NCBI GenBank assembly: GCA_947499005.1
Contig: CANMML010000013.1
Location: 1-64,000, forward strand
DNA length: 64,000 bases
Direction of reading: 5' to 3'
Source: an uncultured Aquimarina sp.
GTDB taxonomy: Bacteria; Bacteroidota; Bacteroidia; Flavobacteriales; Flavobacteriaceae
Shown one piece after another: positions 52,011-60,283 of the stretch. Both the position numbers and the translations under genes were made by a program. The notes under the pieces are model-generated. The model did no database searches. It saw nothing but the letters and a program-made list of their open reading frames with translations, and had not been told where the DNA came from. Within the stretch, counting starts at the first letter, position 1; each line of letters starts with the position of its first letter.

Positions 52011-53042
52011 CTATTTAGCTTCTAATTTCCATGTACGTACCCAATCCACACGCATGGTATTAATCGAATCATCATTTAGATCTTCTCTTTCAGGTAGGCC
52101 ACTAATATTACACATTTCATTAGACCATAAATCAAATAGAAGTTCTAAAGGGCGATTCATATCTTGACTTGTCGTTACTTGCCCTGCTTCTTCTCCGTTT
52201 AGATAAAATTGCACATTACGAGCATCTTTCCACCAAGCACCTACTATATGATAATCTTCATCCCAAGTCTTACCCTTATTAGGATTAGCATTTGACAAAG
52301 AATTAGTACTAAAATTACCATGACGATTTTCTGTTTGCCCATCCTTAGCAATAAAATACTGAGAATTCATTTGCGTAGGATACAAATGTGTATCCCATAA
52401 AAAACCAGGTTCAGTTTGAGCTGTATCTCTACATTCTTGAGTAGGATTAGAATTATTTTCAACAATATCAATTTCATCTCTATTGTTTATATCTCCATTA
52501 TTCATCCAAAACGTATTGAATGCAGCAATATTAGCAGCTTTCATACTACATTCCGTATACATTGGATAAGTAATTTGCATTTTAGAATGAATTCTAGCTG
52601 ATTGAAACCAACGACCTTCAGGATTTCTTTCATTTAAAGTAGCTTTTATCCACATTTTCCCATCGGCAACCCCTGAGTTTTGCGAACTACCAGACATAAA
52701 TACAGGAACAGCATAGTGCCAAAAAGAATTAAACCACTTAGATCTATCAATCTCATCCCCATCAAATTCATCAGACATTTGATCTACTTTTACCCATTCC
52801 ATAGTTTCTGGTGTTGTATCATCTACAGAAACGAAAGATGGCAAATTAGAGTCTAAATCAGACAACTCAAAAGGCTCTATTGGATCCGGTTCTGGTTCTG
52901 GTTCTGGTTGAGGCTCTGGATCTGGCTCAGATTGACCTGGTGTATCTGGGTTATCATTATTCCCAACATCATCATTAGTATCAGGAGAACACGCAAGGAA
53001 CATGGCAAGCATACTCCACACTAAAAATCTATAAATTTTCAT
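52011..53042 (-). CDS. GH16 lipoprotein, agarase/porphyranase-like
   Basis: A 343-residue surface lipoprotein from ATG at 53040-53042 (MKIYRFLVWSMLAMFLAC, Cys at 18). A Pro/Glu-rich linker (about 35-60, PEPQPEPEPEPDP) connects the anchor to a GH16 domain. The catalytic motif is EIDIVE in NRDEIDIVENNSN, with the two Glu as nucleophile and acid/base. FNTFWMNNGDI, YHIVGAWWKDARNVQFYLNGEEAG and the ending DSINTMRVDWVRTWKL match agarase- and porphyranase-like members rather than laminarinases or carrageenases. It would cut red-algal galactans outside the cell. It is the first polysaccharide-degrading step suggested for the locus to its right. Confidence 0.82.
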   Translation of the reverse strand: MKIYRFLVWSMLAMFLACSPDTNDDVGNNDNPDTPGQSEPDPEPQPEPEPEPDPIEPFELSDLDSNLPSFVSVDDTTPETMEWVKVDQMSDEFDGDEIDRSKWFNSFWHYAVPVFMSGSSQNSGVADGKMWIKATLNERNPEGRWFQSARIHSKMQITYPMYTECSMKAANIAAFNTFWMNNGDINNRDEIDIVENNSNPTQECRDTAQTEPGFLWDTHLYPTQMNSQYFIAKDGQTENRHGNFSTNSLSNANPNKGKTWDEDYHIVGAWWKDARNVQFYLNGEEAGQVTTSQDMNRPLELLFDLWSNEMCNISGLPEREDLNDDSINTMRVDWVRTWKLEAK

Positions 53043-53205
53043 AATAAAGTGTTTTTTGTTATACAATTAAGACAGCCTTTATTTTTTTTACAAAAAGCTA
53101 CCCATATTTTACTACATCGTTATAGTTTATATAAACTATAACGATTTTATTTTACAACACCCTTACCTTATGCAGGGCTAAATCTATTCCTTAATTCACA
53201 AATCA

Positions 53206-54009
53206 CTATAAATCAAGCCTTAAAAGCTCTATTTTTCTAATACTTAGACCATGACTTTCTCCTTGCAAAGCAATATAACCTGATGTTAACTTCTTCGATA
53301 TACCTCCTTCGATCAGCTTAGCCGTGTGAGCATCTTTTTCATCTAAAACAGCATTTGAATATTCTATAGCCAAATTACCATTAACAAAATGTTTGAACAC
53401 TCCATTATTTACCTCAACCTCAATATTTACCCATTCTTCTCCATCAAAAGCCTGTGAATTGGATATTGTGCAGTGATCTGTAATTAATTCTTTATTAAAC
53501 TCTATATGAGTTCCTGGAGTACAAACACTAGCTGTTGATCTACCTCTAAATCTTTCATCATTCGAATTTTTATCACTAGCTAGCAATTGCGCTTCAATCG
53601 AAGTAGGAAATGGTTGGTTCAAATCCATCGTTTGAGGAGATTCACTATGTAACATAATTCCACTATTCAAATACCCCCACCAAGGACCTCCTTCTTGTTG
53701 CTTACCTACAAACTTATACTCGAGCCTTAATCTGTAGTTTGTCAATTTTTCATTGTAGAAAATATGAGCAAACTTATTATCGAATTTGTCGTAATTATCA
53801 TATGATACTTTCAGCATTCCATCTTCTACACGAAAAGTATTCTTATAATTATCTCCTACTTCGTGCCCTGAAATTTTGACAGTCCAATTCTTCAAGTTTT
53901 TCCCATTGAAAATAGGAATCCATTTATCTTTCTCCTTTTTAGCAAGTGACAGAATAAGAAATGATACTGTAGTCAAGAATAACAGAACAGTAGTTTTTCT
54001 CTTTTTCAT
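53206..54009 (-). CDS. DUF1080 / 3-keto-disaccharide hydrolase family protein
   Basis: A 267-residue exported protein (signal or anchor at about 6-23). It contains one DUF1080 jelly-roll domain: WIPIFNGKNLKNWTVK, FRVEDGMLKV, YRLRLEYKFVG, LNSGIMLHS, TSIEAQLL, then VCTPGTHIEFNK and the ending SGYIALQGESHGLSIRKIELLRL. Members of this family cleave glycosidic bonds in sugars whose C3 was oxidised to a ketone. Here that fits the Gfo/Idh/MocA dehydrogenase encoded nearby. It follows the ThuA gene by 131 nt, with a terminator and an inverted repeat in the gap, so it can be separately controlled. Confidence 0.88.
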   Translation of the reverse strand: MKKRKTTVLLFLTTVSFLILSLAKKEKDKWIPIFNGKNLKNWTVKISGHEVGDNYKNTFRVEDGMLKVSYDNYDKFDNKFAHIFYNEKLTNYRLRLEYKFVGKQQEGGPWWGYLNSGIMLHSESPQTMDLNQPFPTSIEAQLLASDKNSNDERFRGRSTASVCTPGTHIEFNKELITDHCTISNSQAFDGEEWVNIEVEVNNGVFKHFVNGNLAIEYSNAVLDEKDAHTAKLIEGGISKKLTSGYIALQGESHGLSIRKIELLRLDL

Positions 54010-54039
54010 TTTGGGGGCTCTTAATTTAATTCTTTGTTC

Positions 54040-54070
54040 GATTTACGAAACTAAATCGATTTCGTAAATC
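54040..54070. promoter_or_regulatory. Perfect 11-bp inverted repeat upstream of the DUF1080 gene
   Basis: GATTTACGAAA (54040-54050) and TTTCGTAAATC (54060-54070) with a 9-nt spacer, 31 nt before the start codon. No T-run follows on the minus strand, so an operator is more likely than a terminator. Confidence 0.5.
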
Positions 54071-54115
54071 AAAAAAAAGTTTAACTATTTTTTTTACAAA
54101 ATTAAACTTTTTTTT
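54071..54115 (-). terminator. AT-rich terminator after the ThuA gene
   Basis: A perfect 14-bp inverted repeat (A8 GTTTAA / TTAAAC T8) with a 17-nt loop, ending in a T-run on the minus strand, 26 nt after the ThuA stop. The stem is weak because it is nearly all A-T. Confidence 0.6.
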
Positions 54116-54140
54116 CAATTGAAAAATATTATACTAAAAT

Positions 54141-55184
54141 TTAATCATTTTTATGATTTTCCCATTGTCGAGATTTAGACTCATTTATCGTTGGAAAATC
54201 TTTCGGAACTTCCTGAGTTACACTCCCTGTAGCAGCCCATTCTGCCCCACGCTGAAAAGTCGTCATAAACCCAATACATTCCATAGAATAATCGAAATGC
54301 CCAAGAGTACTATGAAAAACCCTACCCTTACCATAATTTACAGTTAATAACATCGGAACATTTTTACCTGTCCCCTTAATACTATGATCATACCAAGGAT
54401 CATTCAACTCTACATCCGAATGCGCTGTAGCTAGAATTGTAGCATTATCAAATGGCCCTCTCATACGATCATAAAGTTCATCTTTAGTATGAAGCCATTC
54501 TCTAGGAAGCCCTTTTAAAATAGGATGTTCTGGCTGATGATGCGTAATAACAAATTCATATTCTTTACCATGAGACGCACACACTCTTGCTGAATGATCT
54601 TTCTTTATTTCACCATTATCTTCTACATAAACAAAAGGACCTGTAGCTGCATTTCTATCACCCCATGCTCCTAAACCTATCATCTTATTATACTCTTCCC
54701 AATCCCCCCAAGCATTATTGGCTGCATGCACAAGCACTAAACCACCTCCTTTTTTCATATACTTTTCAAACTTCCTTTTCATACACTTAGACCAATCAGG
54801 AGTAAAAGCCCCTAAATTCGAGACTATTAGATCATATTTTTCAAAATCAACTTTAAAATCAGTTGTCTTTAAAGCATCCTTTGTAATAGGTCTTTGAACG
54901 GAATCTAAAGGAAACTCATTAACAAAATAGTCATGAGCTTCTGGTCTCTCAGGGAAATATTTAAACCCTTTCCAAACAGTATCTAATCGAGAAATTGCAA
55001 CCTCAAAAAGCCCTGTTTGCTCTAAATAATCCTTCATCATCATTGACGTTTTAGGCCATACATAATGATTGTTTGATCCATCTAAAATAAGCGCTTTCAA
55101 AGGTTTTGATTGTTCTTGCGAATAAACCGCACAAAACATGAATAATTGTATTAATACTAAAAATTTCACTTTAGTGTATTTCAT
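54141..55184 (-). CDS. ThuA domain protein
   Basis: A 347-residue exported protein with signal peptide MKYTKVKFLVLIQLFMFCAVYSQ. The ThuA/class I glutamine-amidotransferase-like fold covers about 27-310: KALILDGSNNHYVWPKT, YDLIVSNLGAFTPDWS, GGGLVLVHAANNAWGDW, FVITHHQPEHPILKGLP and YGKGRVFHSTLGHFD. ThuA-like proteins occur in sugar loci with Gfo/Idh/MocA dehydrogenases and sugar isomerases, but their reaction is poorly defined. It lies 35 nt after the AraC-type regulator gene and is probably co-transcribed with it. Confidence 0.88.
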   Translation of the reverse strand: MKYTKVKFLVLIQLFMFCAVYSQEQSKPLKALILDGSNNHYVWPKTSMMMKDYLEQTGLFEVAISRLDTVWKGFKYFPERPEAHDYFVNEFPLDSVQRPITKDALKTTDFKVDFEKYDLIVSNLGAFTPDWSKCMKRKFEKYMKKGGGLVLVHAANNAWGDWEEYNKMIGLGAWGDRNAATGPFVYVEDNGEIKKDHSARVCASHGKEYEFVITHHQPEHPILKGLPREWLHTKDELYDRMRGPFDNATILATAHSDVELNDPWYDHSIKGTGKNVPMLLTVNYGKGRVFHSTLGHFDYSMECIGFMTTFQRGAEWAATGSVTQEVPKDFPTINESKSRQWENHKND

Positions 55185-55219
55185 TTTTATGATTTAGTTT
55201 ATGACTTTATTGTAATTCT

Positions 55220-56251
55220 TTAAATGGAAGCATCTACTTCTTCTTCAACTCTTAAACGATATTTTTGAGGTGTAGTTTTCAGGTGCTTTTTAAAAACAGT
55301 TGTAAAATATTGACTTGTAGAAAAACCACATATATAAGCTACTTCGGAAGCACTTAATTCTGGTTTATCCCTAAGCATTTTGCAAGCCATCGCTAATCGT
55401 TTCTTAGTCAATACCTGCATTGGTGTTAAATTTGTAAGCTGCTTACAATGATGTGTAAACCTAGTCGTACCAAGACCCGAAGAACTAGCCATCTCTTCTA
55501 TAGTCCATCTTCGCGAAGGATCATTACCCAACTCATCTAAGAATAATTTTGCAGAACGCAAACTATCTGTCAACGATTCATTAAGTATCAATTTCCCTCT
55601 ATCAAACATTTCTAGAAGCAAAACAAGCAACTCATTAATATATACCCTCACTTTGGATGATGGATCTTCAAGATCATCATTTAATAGATTATTAATCTTC
55701 CTAAAACAATCCTTGATTTCTGGTGTGGCTTTCCAAACCGGCTGCTCATTTTGACGAATAGAAAGAGTCAATCTTTCTAAATCACTCTCGGAAAGCACTA
55801 TCCAATCTGGCCATATCCATTTTTGATGTGGGCGCCGAACACCTACATCGAGTATAATCCAATAGAATTTCCCCATACCAATATCAGGGTTCCCCACCTT
55901 GTGTTGCTGCCATGGTCGAGTAATCGTAAAATCCCCCGCAGTTAACTCTGTTTCGTGGTTCTCTACAGCATAAGGCATGGTACCCGACTCTAAGAAATGA
56001 AACTCAACCCCTTCATTTCTATGCCAGTCCAACCCCCAGTCTTGTTTAAAACTAGCATCCCAATACCCAATAGTATTTAGCCCTTTAGTATCCTTTGTAA
56101 GCCTTTCTCCTGGATAAGTATGTCTAGCTAATGCTTTAAATTCAACCATCGATCGTTGGTGAGCATCAACAAGAGGAACACAAGTATCCGCATGAAAAAC
56201 AGATCCGTTTTCTCCCTCGAAAGGAGTTATAGTATGTTTAATTTTATTCAT
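55220..56251 (-). CDS. AraC-family transcriptional regulator
   Basis: A 343-residue regulator from ATG at 56249-56251; a longer reading to 56359 has no support and would run through the divergent promoter region. The N-terminal half is a cupin ligand-binding domain (VEFHFLESGTMPYAVENHETELTAGDFTITRPWQQHKVG). The C-terminal 100 residues carry two helix-turn-helix motifs (TIEEMASSSGLGTTRFTHHCKQL and SASEVAYICGFSTSQYFTTVFKKH). It probably senses a sugar and controls the divergent transporter operon and its own, with ThuA downstream. Confidence 0.9.
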   Translation of the reverse strand: MNKIKHTITPFEGENGSVFHADTCVPLVDAHQRSMVEFKALARHTYPGERLTKDTKGLNTIGYWDASFKQDWGLDWHRNEGVEFHFLESGTMPYAVENHETELTAGDFTITRPWQQHKVGNPDIGMGKFYWIILDVGVRRPHQKWIWPDWIVLSESDLERLTLSIRQNEQPVWKATPEIKDCFRKINNLLNDDLEDPSSKVRVYINELLVLLLEMFDRGKLILNESLTDSLRSAKLFLDELGNDPSRRWTIEEMASSSGLGTTRFTHHCKQLTNLTPMQVLTKKRLAMACKMLRDKPELSASEVAYICGFSTSQYFTTVFKKHLKTTPQKYRLRVEEEVDASI

Positions 56252-56327
56252 TGTAAAATATTGAACACTCAAATCTACAAAAAAATATACATTTCGGCTT
56301 ATTTCAATTAAATCTTTAAATTGTAAC

Positions 56328-56350
56328 TTGAGAGAGGTTCTCTTACTCAA
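56328..56350 (+). promoter_or_regulatory. Imperfect dyad in the regulator/transporter gap
   Basis: TTGAG-A-GAG and CTC-TTA-CTCAA flank GTT, about 20 nt before the MFS gene start. It is a possible binding site for the AraC-type regulator or a local repressor; the interpretation is tentative. Confidence 0.35.
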
Positions 56351-56371
56351 TAAAATCAATGTTCAATTCCC

Positions 56372-57532
56372 ATGACAGAAAAATCAACATTAAAATTATT
56401 TAGTGCAAGTTGTTTTGCTTTAGTTACCACAGCGATGACATTTGCCATCCGTGCTAAAATTGAAGAGGTGTTTATCTCTGATTTTCATCTTACCAACGAG
56501 CAAATTGGATTTGCTTTTGGCCCTGCATTCTGGGGGTTTACATTAGCAATGGTTATTGGTGGTCCTTTAGTAGATTATTTTGGGATGAAAAAAATTCTGA
56601 ATATAGCATTTATTGGCCACCTATTAGGGATCATAATTACCCTTGCCGCTAGAGATTTTTGGACTCTTTTTGTAGGTACTTTATTTATTGGTATTGGAAA
56701 TGGAATGGTGGAAGCTGCTTGTAATCCTTTGGTTGCTGCTCTGTTTCCTAATAATAAAACCAAAATGCTAAATAGATTCCATGTTTGGTTTCCTGGAGGT
56801 ATTGTTATTGGTAGCGTACTAGGATATTTATTAATGGATGTACTAGGGCTAAATTGGATGTTCTTAGTTGGAACACTTTTTATTCCTTTAATAATATATG
56901 CTTACATGGTATATGGAAAAGAATTTCCTGCTACTGAAAGGGTAACGATGAAGGTGAGTAATAAAGATATGTTTAAAGCATGTTTATCCCCATTATTTAT
57001 TTTCATGATACTTTGTATGTTTTTAACAGCTGCTACAGAACTAGGTACGGGACAACGCATCTCTTCTTTATTAGGAGAATCTGGAATCCCTCCATTATTG
57101 ATACTGGCCTTTATTAATGGACTAATGGTAGTAGGGAGATATTTTGCTGGAGAAATTGTACATCGACTTAATATTTCTTTAATGTTATTTTTATCTGCGA
57201 TATTTTCATTTACTGGATTAATATTATTGAGTTATACTTCTGGAGTATTAGTTTTTGTTTCTGCAGCTGTATTTGCCATTGGTATATGTTATTTTTGGCC
57301 AACAATGTTAAGCTTTGTTGCTGAAAAGATACCACAAAGTGGAGCTTTAGGGCTTTCCCTAATGGGAGGTGCAGGAATGCTATCTGTATCTGTAATTTTA
57401 CCCATTATGGGAAGTTATATGGACACCAATACTAGTGGATCAGAAACATTGAGATTAATGGCAATATTACCAGCAATACTCATTGGTGCTTTTGGAGTAC
57501 TTAATATTGTTTTAAAGAAAAAAGAAGCCTAG
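56372..57532 (+). CDS. MFS sugar transporter
   Basis: A 386-residue inner-membrane protein with about 12 hydrophobic segments. The loop 2-3 signature is GGPLVDYFGMKKIL, and VEAACNPLVAALFPNNKTKMLNRFHVWFPGG resembles the sugar:H+ symporter group found with Gfo/Idh/MocA genes. It likely imports the oligosaccharide or monosaccharide product of the locus. It is divergent from the AraC gene and 15 nt ahead of the dehydrogenase gene, which indicates one operon. Confidence 0.88.
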   Translation: MTEKSTLKLFSASCFALVTTAMTFAIRAKIEEVFISDFHLTNEQIGFAFGPAFWGFTLAMVIGGPLVDYFGMKKILNIAFIGHLLGIIITLAARDFWTLFVGTLFIGIGNGMVEAACNPLVAALFPNNKTKMLNRFHVWFPGGIVIGSVLGYLLMDVLGLNWMFLVGTLFIPLIIYAYMVYGKEFPATERVTMKVSNKDMFKACLSPLFIFMILCMFLTAATELGTGQRISSLLGESGIPPLLILAFINGLMVVGRYFAGEIVHRLNISLMLFLSAIFSFTGLILLSYTSGVLVFVSAAVFAIGICYFWPTMLSFVAEKIPQSGALGLSLMGGAGMLSVSVILPIMGSYMDTNTSGSETLRLMAILPAILIGAFGVLNIVLKKKEA

Positions 57533-57547
57533 TACATAGATTTATAA

Positions 57548-58717
57548 ATGGAAAGAAGAAAGTTAAGAATGGGAATGGTTGGCGGAGGCCAAGGTGCGTT
57601 TATAGGAGCCATTCACAGAATAGCAGCAAATTTAGATGGACAAATAGAACTTGTTTGTGGTGCATTTAGTAGTAATCCCGAAAAATGTATTGCAACTGGA
57701 GAAGAACTTTTTATCCCTTCCAATAGATGCTATGCTAGTTATCAAGATATGATAACTAAAGAGGCTGTCTTACCCGAAGGAGAACGAATGGATTTTGTTT
57801 CTATTGTCACTCCCAATCATTTGCATTTCGCCCCAGCTAAAGCTGCTTTAGATAATGGTTTCCCTGTAATTATTGACAAACCGATTTCTTTTACAACTCA
57901 AGAAGCTTTAGAACTTAAAGCTCTCGTTGACAAGACTACATTACCTTTTGCTTTAACCTACACTTATAGTGGGTACCCTATGATAAAGCAGGCTAAAGGA
58001 ATGATTAAAAAAGGTGAACTAGGTAAGATTACAAAAATAACTGTAGAATACCCACAAGGTTGGCTTACAGACAAAATAGAAGATTCGGATCAAAAACAAG
58101 CTTCTTGGCGAACTGACCCTAAACGTAGTGGTAAAAGTGGGAGCTATGGAGACATCGGTACTCACGCTGCAAATTTAGCGGAATACGTTAGTGGTTTAAA
58201 AATCGATAAAGTATTATCTCAACTAAGTAAAGTAGTTGAAGGTCGTTTATTAGATGATGATGCGAATGTTCTTTTAGAATTTGAAGGCGGTGTTCCCGGA
58301 GTTCTAATGGCATCGCAAATTTCTGCTGGAGAAGAAAACGGACTAAAAATAAGAGTATACGGTAAAAAAGGAAGTATTGAATGGTCTCATGCAGACAACA
58401 ATTCTTTACTTGTTAAATGGCTAGACAGGCCCAATCAGATTTTAAGAGCGGGTGTTGATAATGCTTATTTACTACCCGAAGCATTAGCTAACTTACGCAC
58501 ACCTAGTGGTCACCCAGAAGGCTACTTAGAAGCATTTGCTAATATTTACAGAAACTTCGGGACTGCAATTAGAGCACATAATACAGGCGAAAATATCGAC
58601 CCTACCCTAGATTTCCCTACTGTTGATGATGGAGTACACGGCATGTTATTAATTGATGCTGTTGTAGAATCATCCGAAAAAGGAAATATTTGGGTGAAAT
58701 TGATCACAAATAATTGA
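57548..58717 (+). CDS. Gfo/Idh/MocA-family oxidoreductase
   Basis: A 389-residue cytosolic dehydrogenase. The N-terminal Rossmann domain begins LRMGMVGGGQGAFIGAIHR and contains IVTPNHLHFAPAKAALDNGFPVIIDKPISF, with the D-K-P form of the E-K-P motif. The C-terminal domain has GKSGSYGDIGTHAANLAEYVSG, where the catalytic His and Asp are expected. Family members oxidise or reduce sugar hydroxyls with NAD(P). In this context oxidation at C3 of a glycoside, to allow cleavage by the DUF1080 protein, is the preferred guess; 1,5-anhydrofructose reduction is an alternative known in the family. Confidence 0.88.
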   Translation: MERRKLRMGMVGGGQGAFIGAIHRIAANLDGQIELVCGAFSSNPEKCIATGEELFIPSNRCYASYQDMITKEAVLPEGERMDFVSIVTPNHLHFAPAKAALDNGFPVIIDKPISFTTQEALELKALVDKTTLPFALTYTYSGYPMIKQAKGMIKKGELGKITKITVEYPQGWLTDKIEDSDQKQASWRTDPKRSGKSGSYGDIGTHAANLAEYVSGLKIDKVLSQLSKVVEGRLLDDDANVLLEFEGGVPGVLMASQISAGEENGLKIRVYGKKGSIEWSHADNNSLLVKWLDRPNQILRAGVDNAYLLPEALANLRTPSGHPEGYLEAFANIYRNFGTAIRAHNTGENIDPTLDFPTVDDGVHGMLLIDAVVESSEKGNIWVKLITNN

Positions 58718-58783
58718 TTTGCTAATTAATATCTCTTTAAAAATTTTAAACTTAGCAAATTATACAAGAAAAGAATTCATATA

Positions 58784-59839
58784 ATGAATAAGATAAAAGG
58801 GCCTGGAATATTTTTAGCTCAAGTTTTAAGGGATGAAGCTCCATACAACGATCTAAAAAGTATTTGTGAGAAAGTAGCTGAACTAGGATATAAATCTGTA
58901 CAACTCCCCACTTGGGATAGTAGAATTATTGATATTAAAAAAGCAGGAGAAAGCAAAGACTATTGTGACGAAATAAAAGGCATTGTAAACGATACAGGCT
59001 TGGAAATATCTGAACTTTCTACGCATCTTCAAGGCCAATTAGTCGCTGTACACCCAGCTTACGACATAATGTTTGATGGATTTGCACCTAAAAACATACA
59101 AGGAAACTATGAGGCTAGAACGGCATGGGCTGTAGAGCAAATAAAGTCTGCCGCTACCGCAAGTAAACACATGAATATTAGCCCACTCGCTACGTTTTCT
59201 GGCTCATTGATGTTCCACACAGTATACCCTTGGCCCCAACGCCCAGCGGGATTAGTAGATGAAGGCTTTAAAGAATTAGCGAACAGATGGCTTCCAATAC
59301 TTGATCATTGTAAAGAAAATGGTGTTGAGTTATGCTACGAAATACACCCTGGCGAAGACCTGCATGATGGGGTTACTTTTGAACGTTTTTTAAAAGCAAC
59401 CAATAATCATGATAGTGTAAAAATACTTTATGATCCTAGCCACTTTGTATTACAGCAACTCGATTATTTACAGTACATCGATTTTTATCATGAATACATT
59501 AAAATGTTTCATGTAAAAGATGCTGAATTTAATGCTACGGGTAAATCGGGAGTATATGGTGGTTATCAAGATTGGATTGACAGACCTGGAAGATTTCGTT
59601 CTTTGGGTGATGGACAAGTAGACTTTAAAAGTATTTTCAGTAAGCTTAGTCAATATGGATTTGAAGGATGGGCTGTACTCGAATGGGAGTGCTGTATAAA
59701 ATCGTTAGAACAAGGTATTATTGAAGGAGCTCCTTTTATTGAAAGTCATATGATTGACGTCACAGAAAAAAGTTTCGATGATTTTGCTGGAGGTGAAGTA
59801 AACAAAGATCACCTACGTAAAATCTTAGGATTACAATAG
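58784..59839 (+). CDS. Sugar phosphate isomerase/epimerase-like TIM barrel
   Basis: A 351-residue protein of the xylose-isomerase-like TIM-barrel (AP endonuclease 2) family. Metal-binding residues are expected at GVELCYEIHPGED (Glu), VKILYDPSHFVLQ (Asp, His), IKMFHVKDAEF (His) and WAVLEWECC (Glu), all visible. Members isomerise, epimerise or dehydrate keto-sugars. It ends the operon of transporter and dehydrogenase (66-nt gap) and is closed by a hairpin, so it probably handles the keto-sugar made by the dehydrogenase. Confidence 0.86.
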   Translation: MNKIKGPGIFLAQVLRDEAPYNDLKSICEKVAELGYKSVQLPTWDSRIIDIKKAGESKDYCDEIKGIVNDTGLEISELSTHLQGQLVAVHPAYDIMFDGFAPKNIQGNYEARTAWAVEQIKSAATASKHMNISPLATFSGSLMFHTVYPWPQRPAGLVDEGFKELANRWLPILDHCKENGVELCYEIHPGEDLHDGVTFERFLKATNNHDSVKILYDPSHFVLQQLDYLQYIDFYHEYIKMFHVKDAEFNATGKSGVYGGYQDWIDRPGRFRSLGDGQVDFKSIFSKLSQYGFEGWAVLEWECCIKSLEQGIIEGAPFIESHMIDVTEKSFDDFAGGEVNKDHLRKILGLQ

Positions 59840-60011
59840 AAAAACAAATATCTCAACAAAGCATCCGAAGAATAAAACCAAAAAAATGCTTTTGTTAGAT
59901 TTCAGCACAAATCTTAAGGATTTTGCTTTATATAAGAATTAAAAAATGTAGTAATACTCAACCTTATTGAAAGTTTTTATCAATTAAATGATAAATGTTA
60001 GTAGTGTTTAT
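59840..60011. other. Intergenic leader-free gap before a terminator
   Basis: AT-rich and non-coding as far as I can see; only very short frames (for example a 17-codon frame from 59886) occur. The 59840-60283 interval otherwise holds the terminator and the 49-residue gene listed next. Confidence 0.5.
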
Positions 60012-60047
60012 GCTTTTTCGGCCTTAGGGTCGAAAAAGCTTTTTTTG
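60012..60047 (+). terminator. Terminator after the isomerase gene
   Basis: Stem GCTTTTTCG / CGAAAAAGC with a 10-nt loop and a T-run of seven. It closes the plus-strand sugar operon about 170 nt after its last stop. Confidence 0.88.
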
Positions 60048-60127
60048 TTTAACAGAAAACTTTTTAAGAGACAATCAAAGAAAACAATCACCTATCCTTA
60101 AATGAAGGAGATGCTTGTAAATTAAGT

Positions 60128-60277
60128 TCAAAAAATCCAAAACAGAATTCTAACCAACAAGGCAATTATTGCTAACAAAGCAATAACATCAACCAATTTT
60201 AGTTCAATGACAATTACCTCTTCTTCTATTGGTTTTCGAAGGATAATACGCTTTAGTAAGCGAAATAAGTTTCTCAT
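60128..60277 (-). CDS. Small membrane protein of 49 residues, downstream of menC
   Basis: An ATG at 60275-60277 opens a 49-codon frame ending in TGA at 60128-60130. The translation has a basic start (MRNLFRLLKRIILRKP), an acidic turn (IEEEVIVIE) and one strong transmembrane helix (VDVIALLAIIALLVRILFWIF), so an inner-membrane single-pass protein is predicted with the N-terminus inside. The start lies only 6 nt after the menC stop at 60284, so it is translated from the same mRNA. I know no family for it. The tight spacing and clean topology argue that it is real despite its size. Confidence 0.6.
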   Translation of the reverse strand: MRNLFRLLKRIILRKPIEEEVIVIELKLVDVIALLAIIALLVRILFWIF

Positions 60278-60283
60278 GAAATT

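Noticed and set aside
52011-59839. Classical polysaccharide utilisation locus with SusC/SusD
   Set aside because: No TonB-dependent receptor or SusD-like gene is visible in the region; only the transporter of the MFS type.
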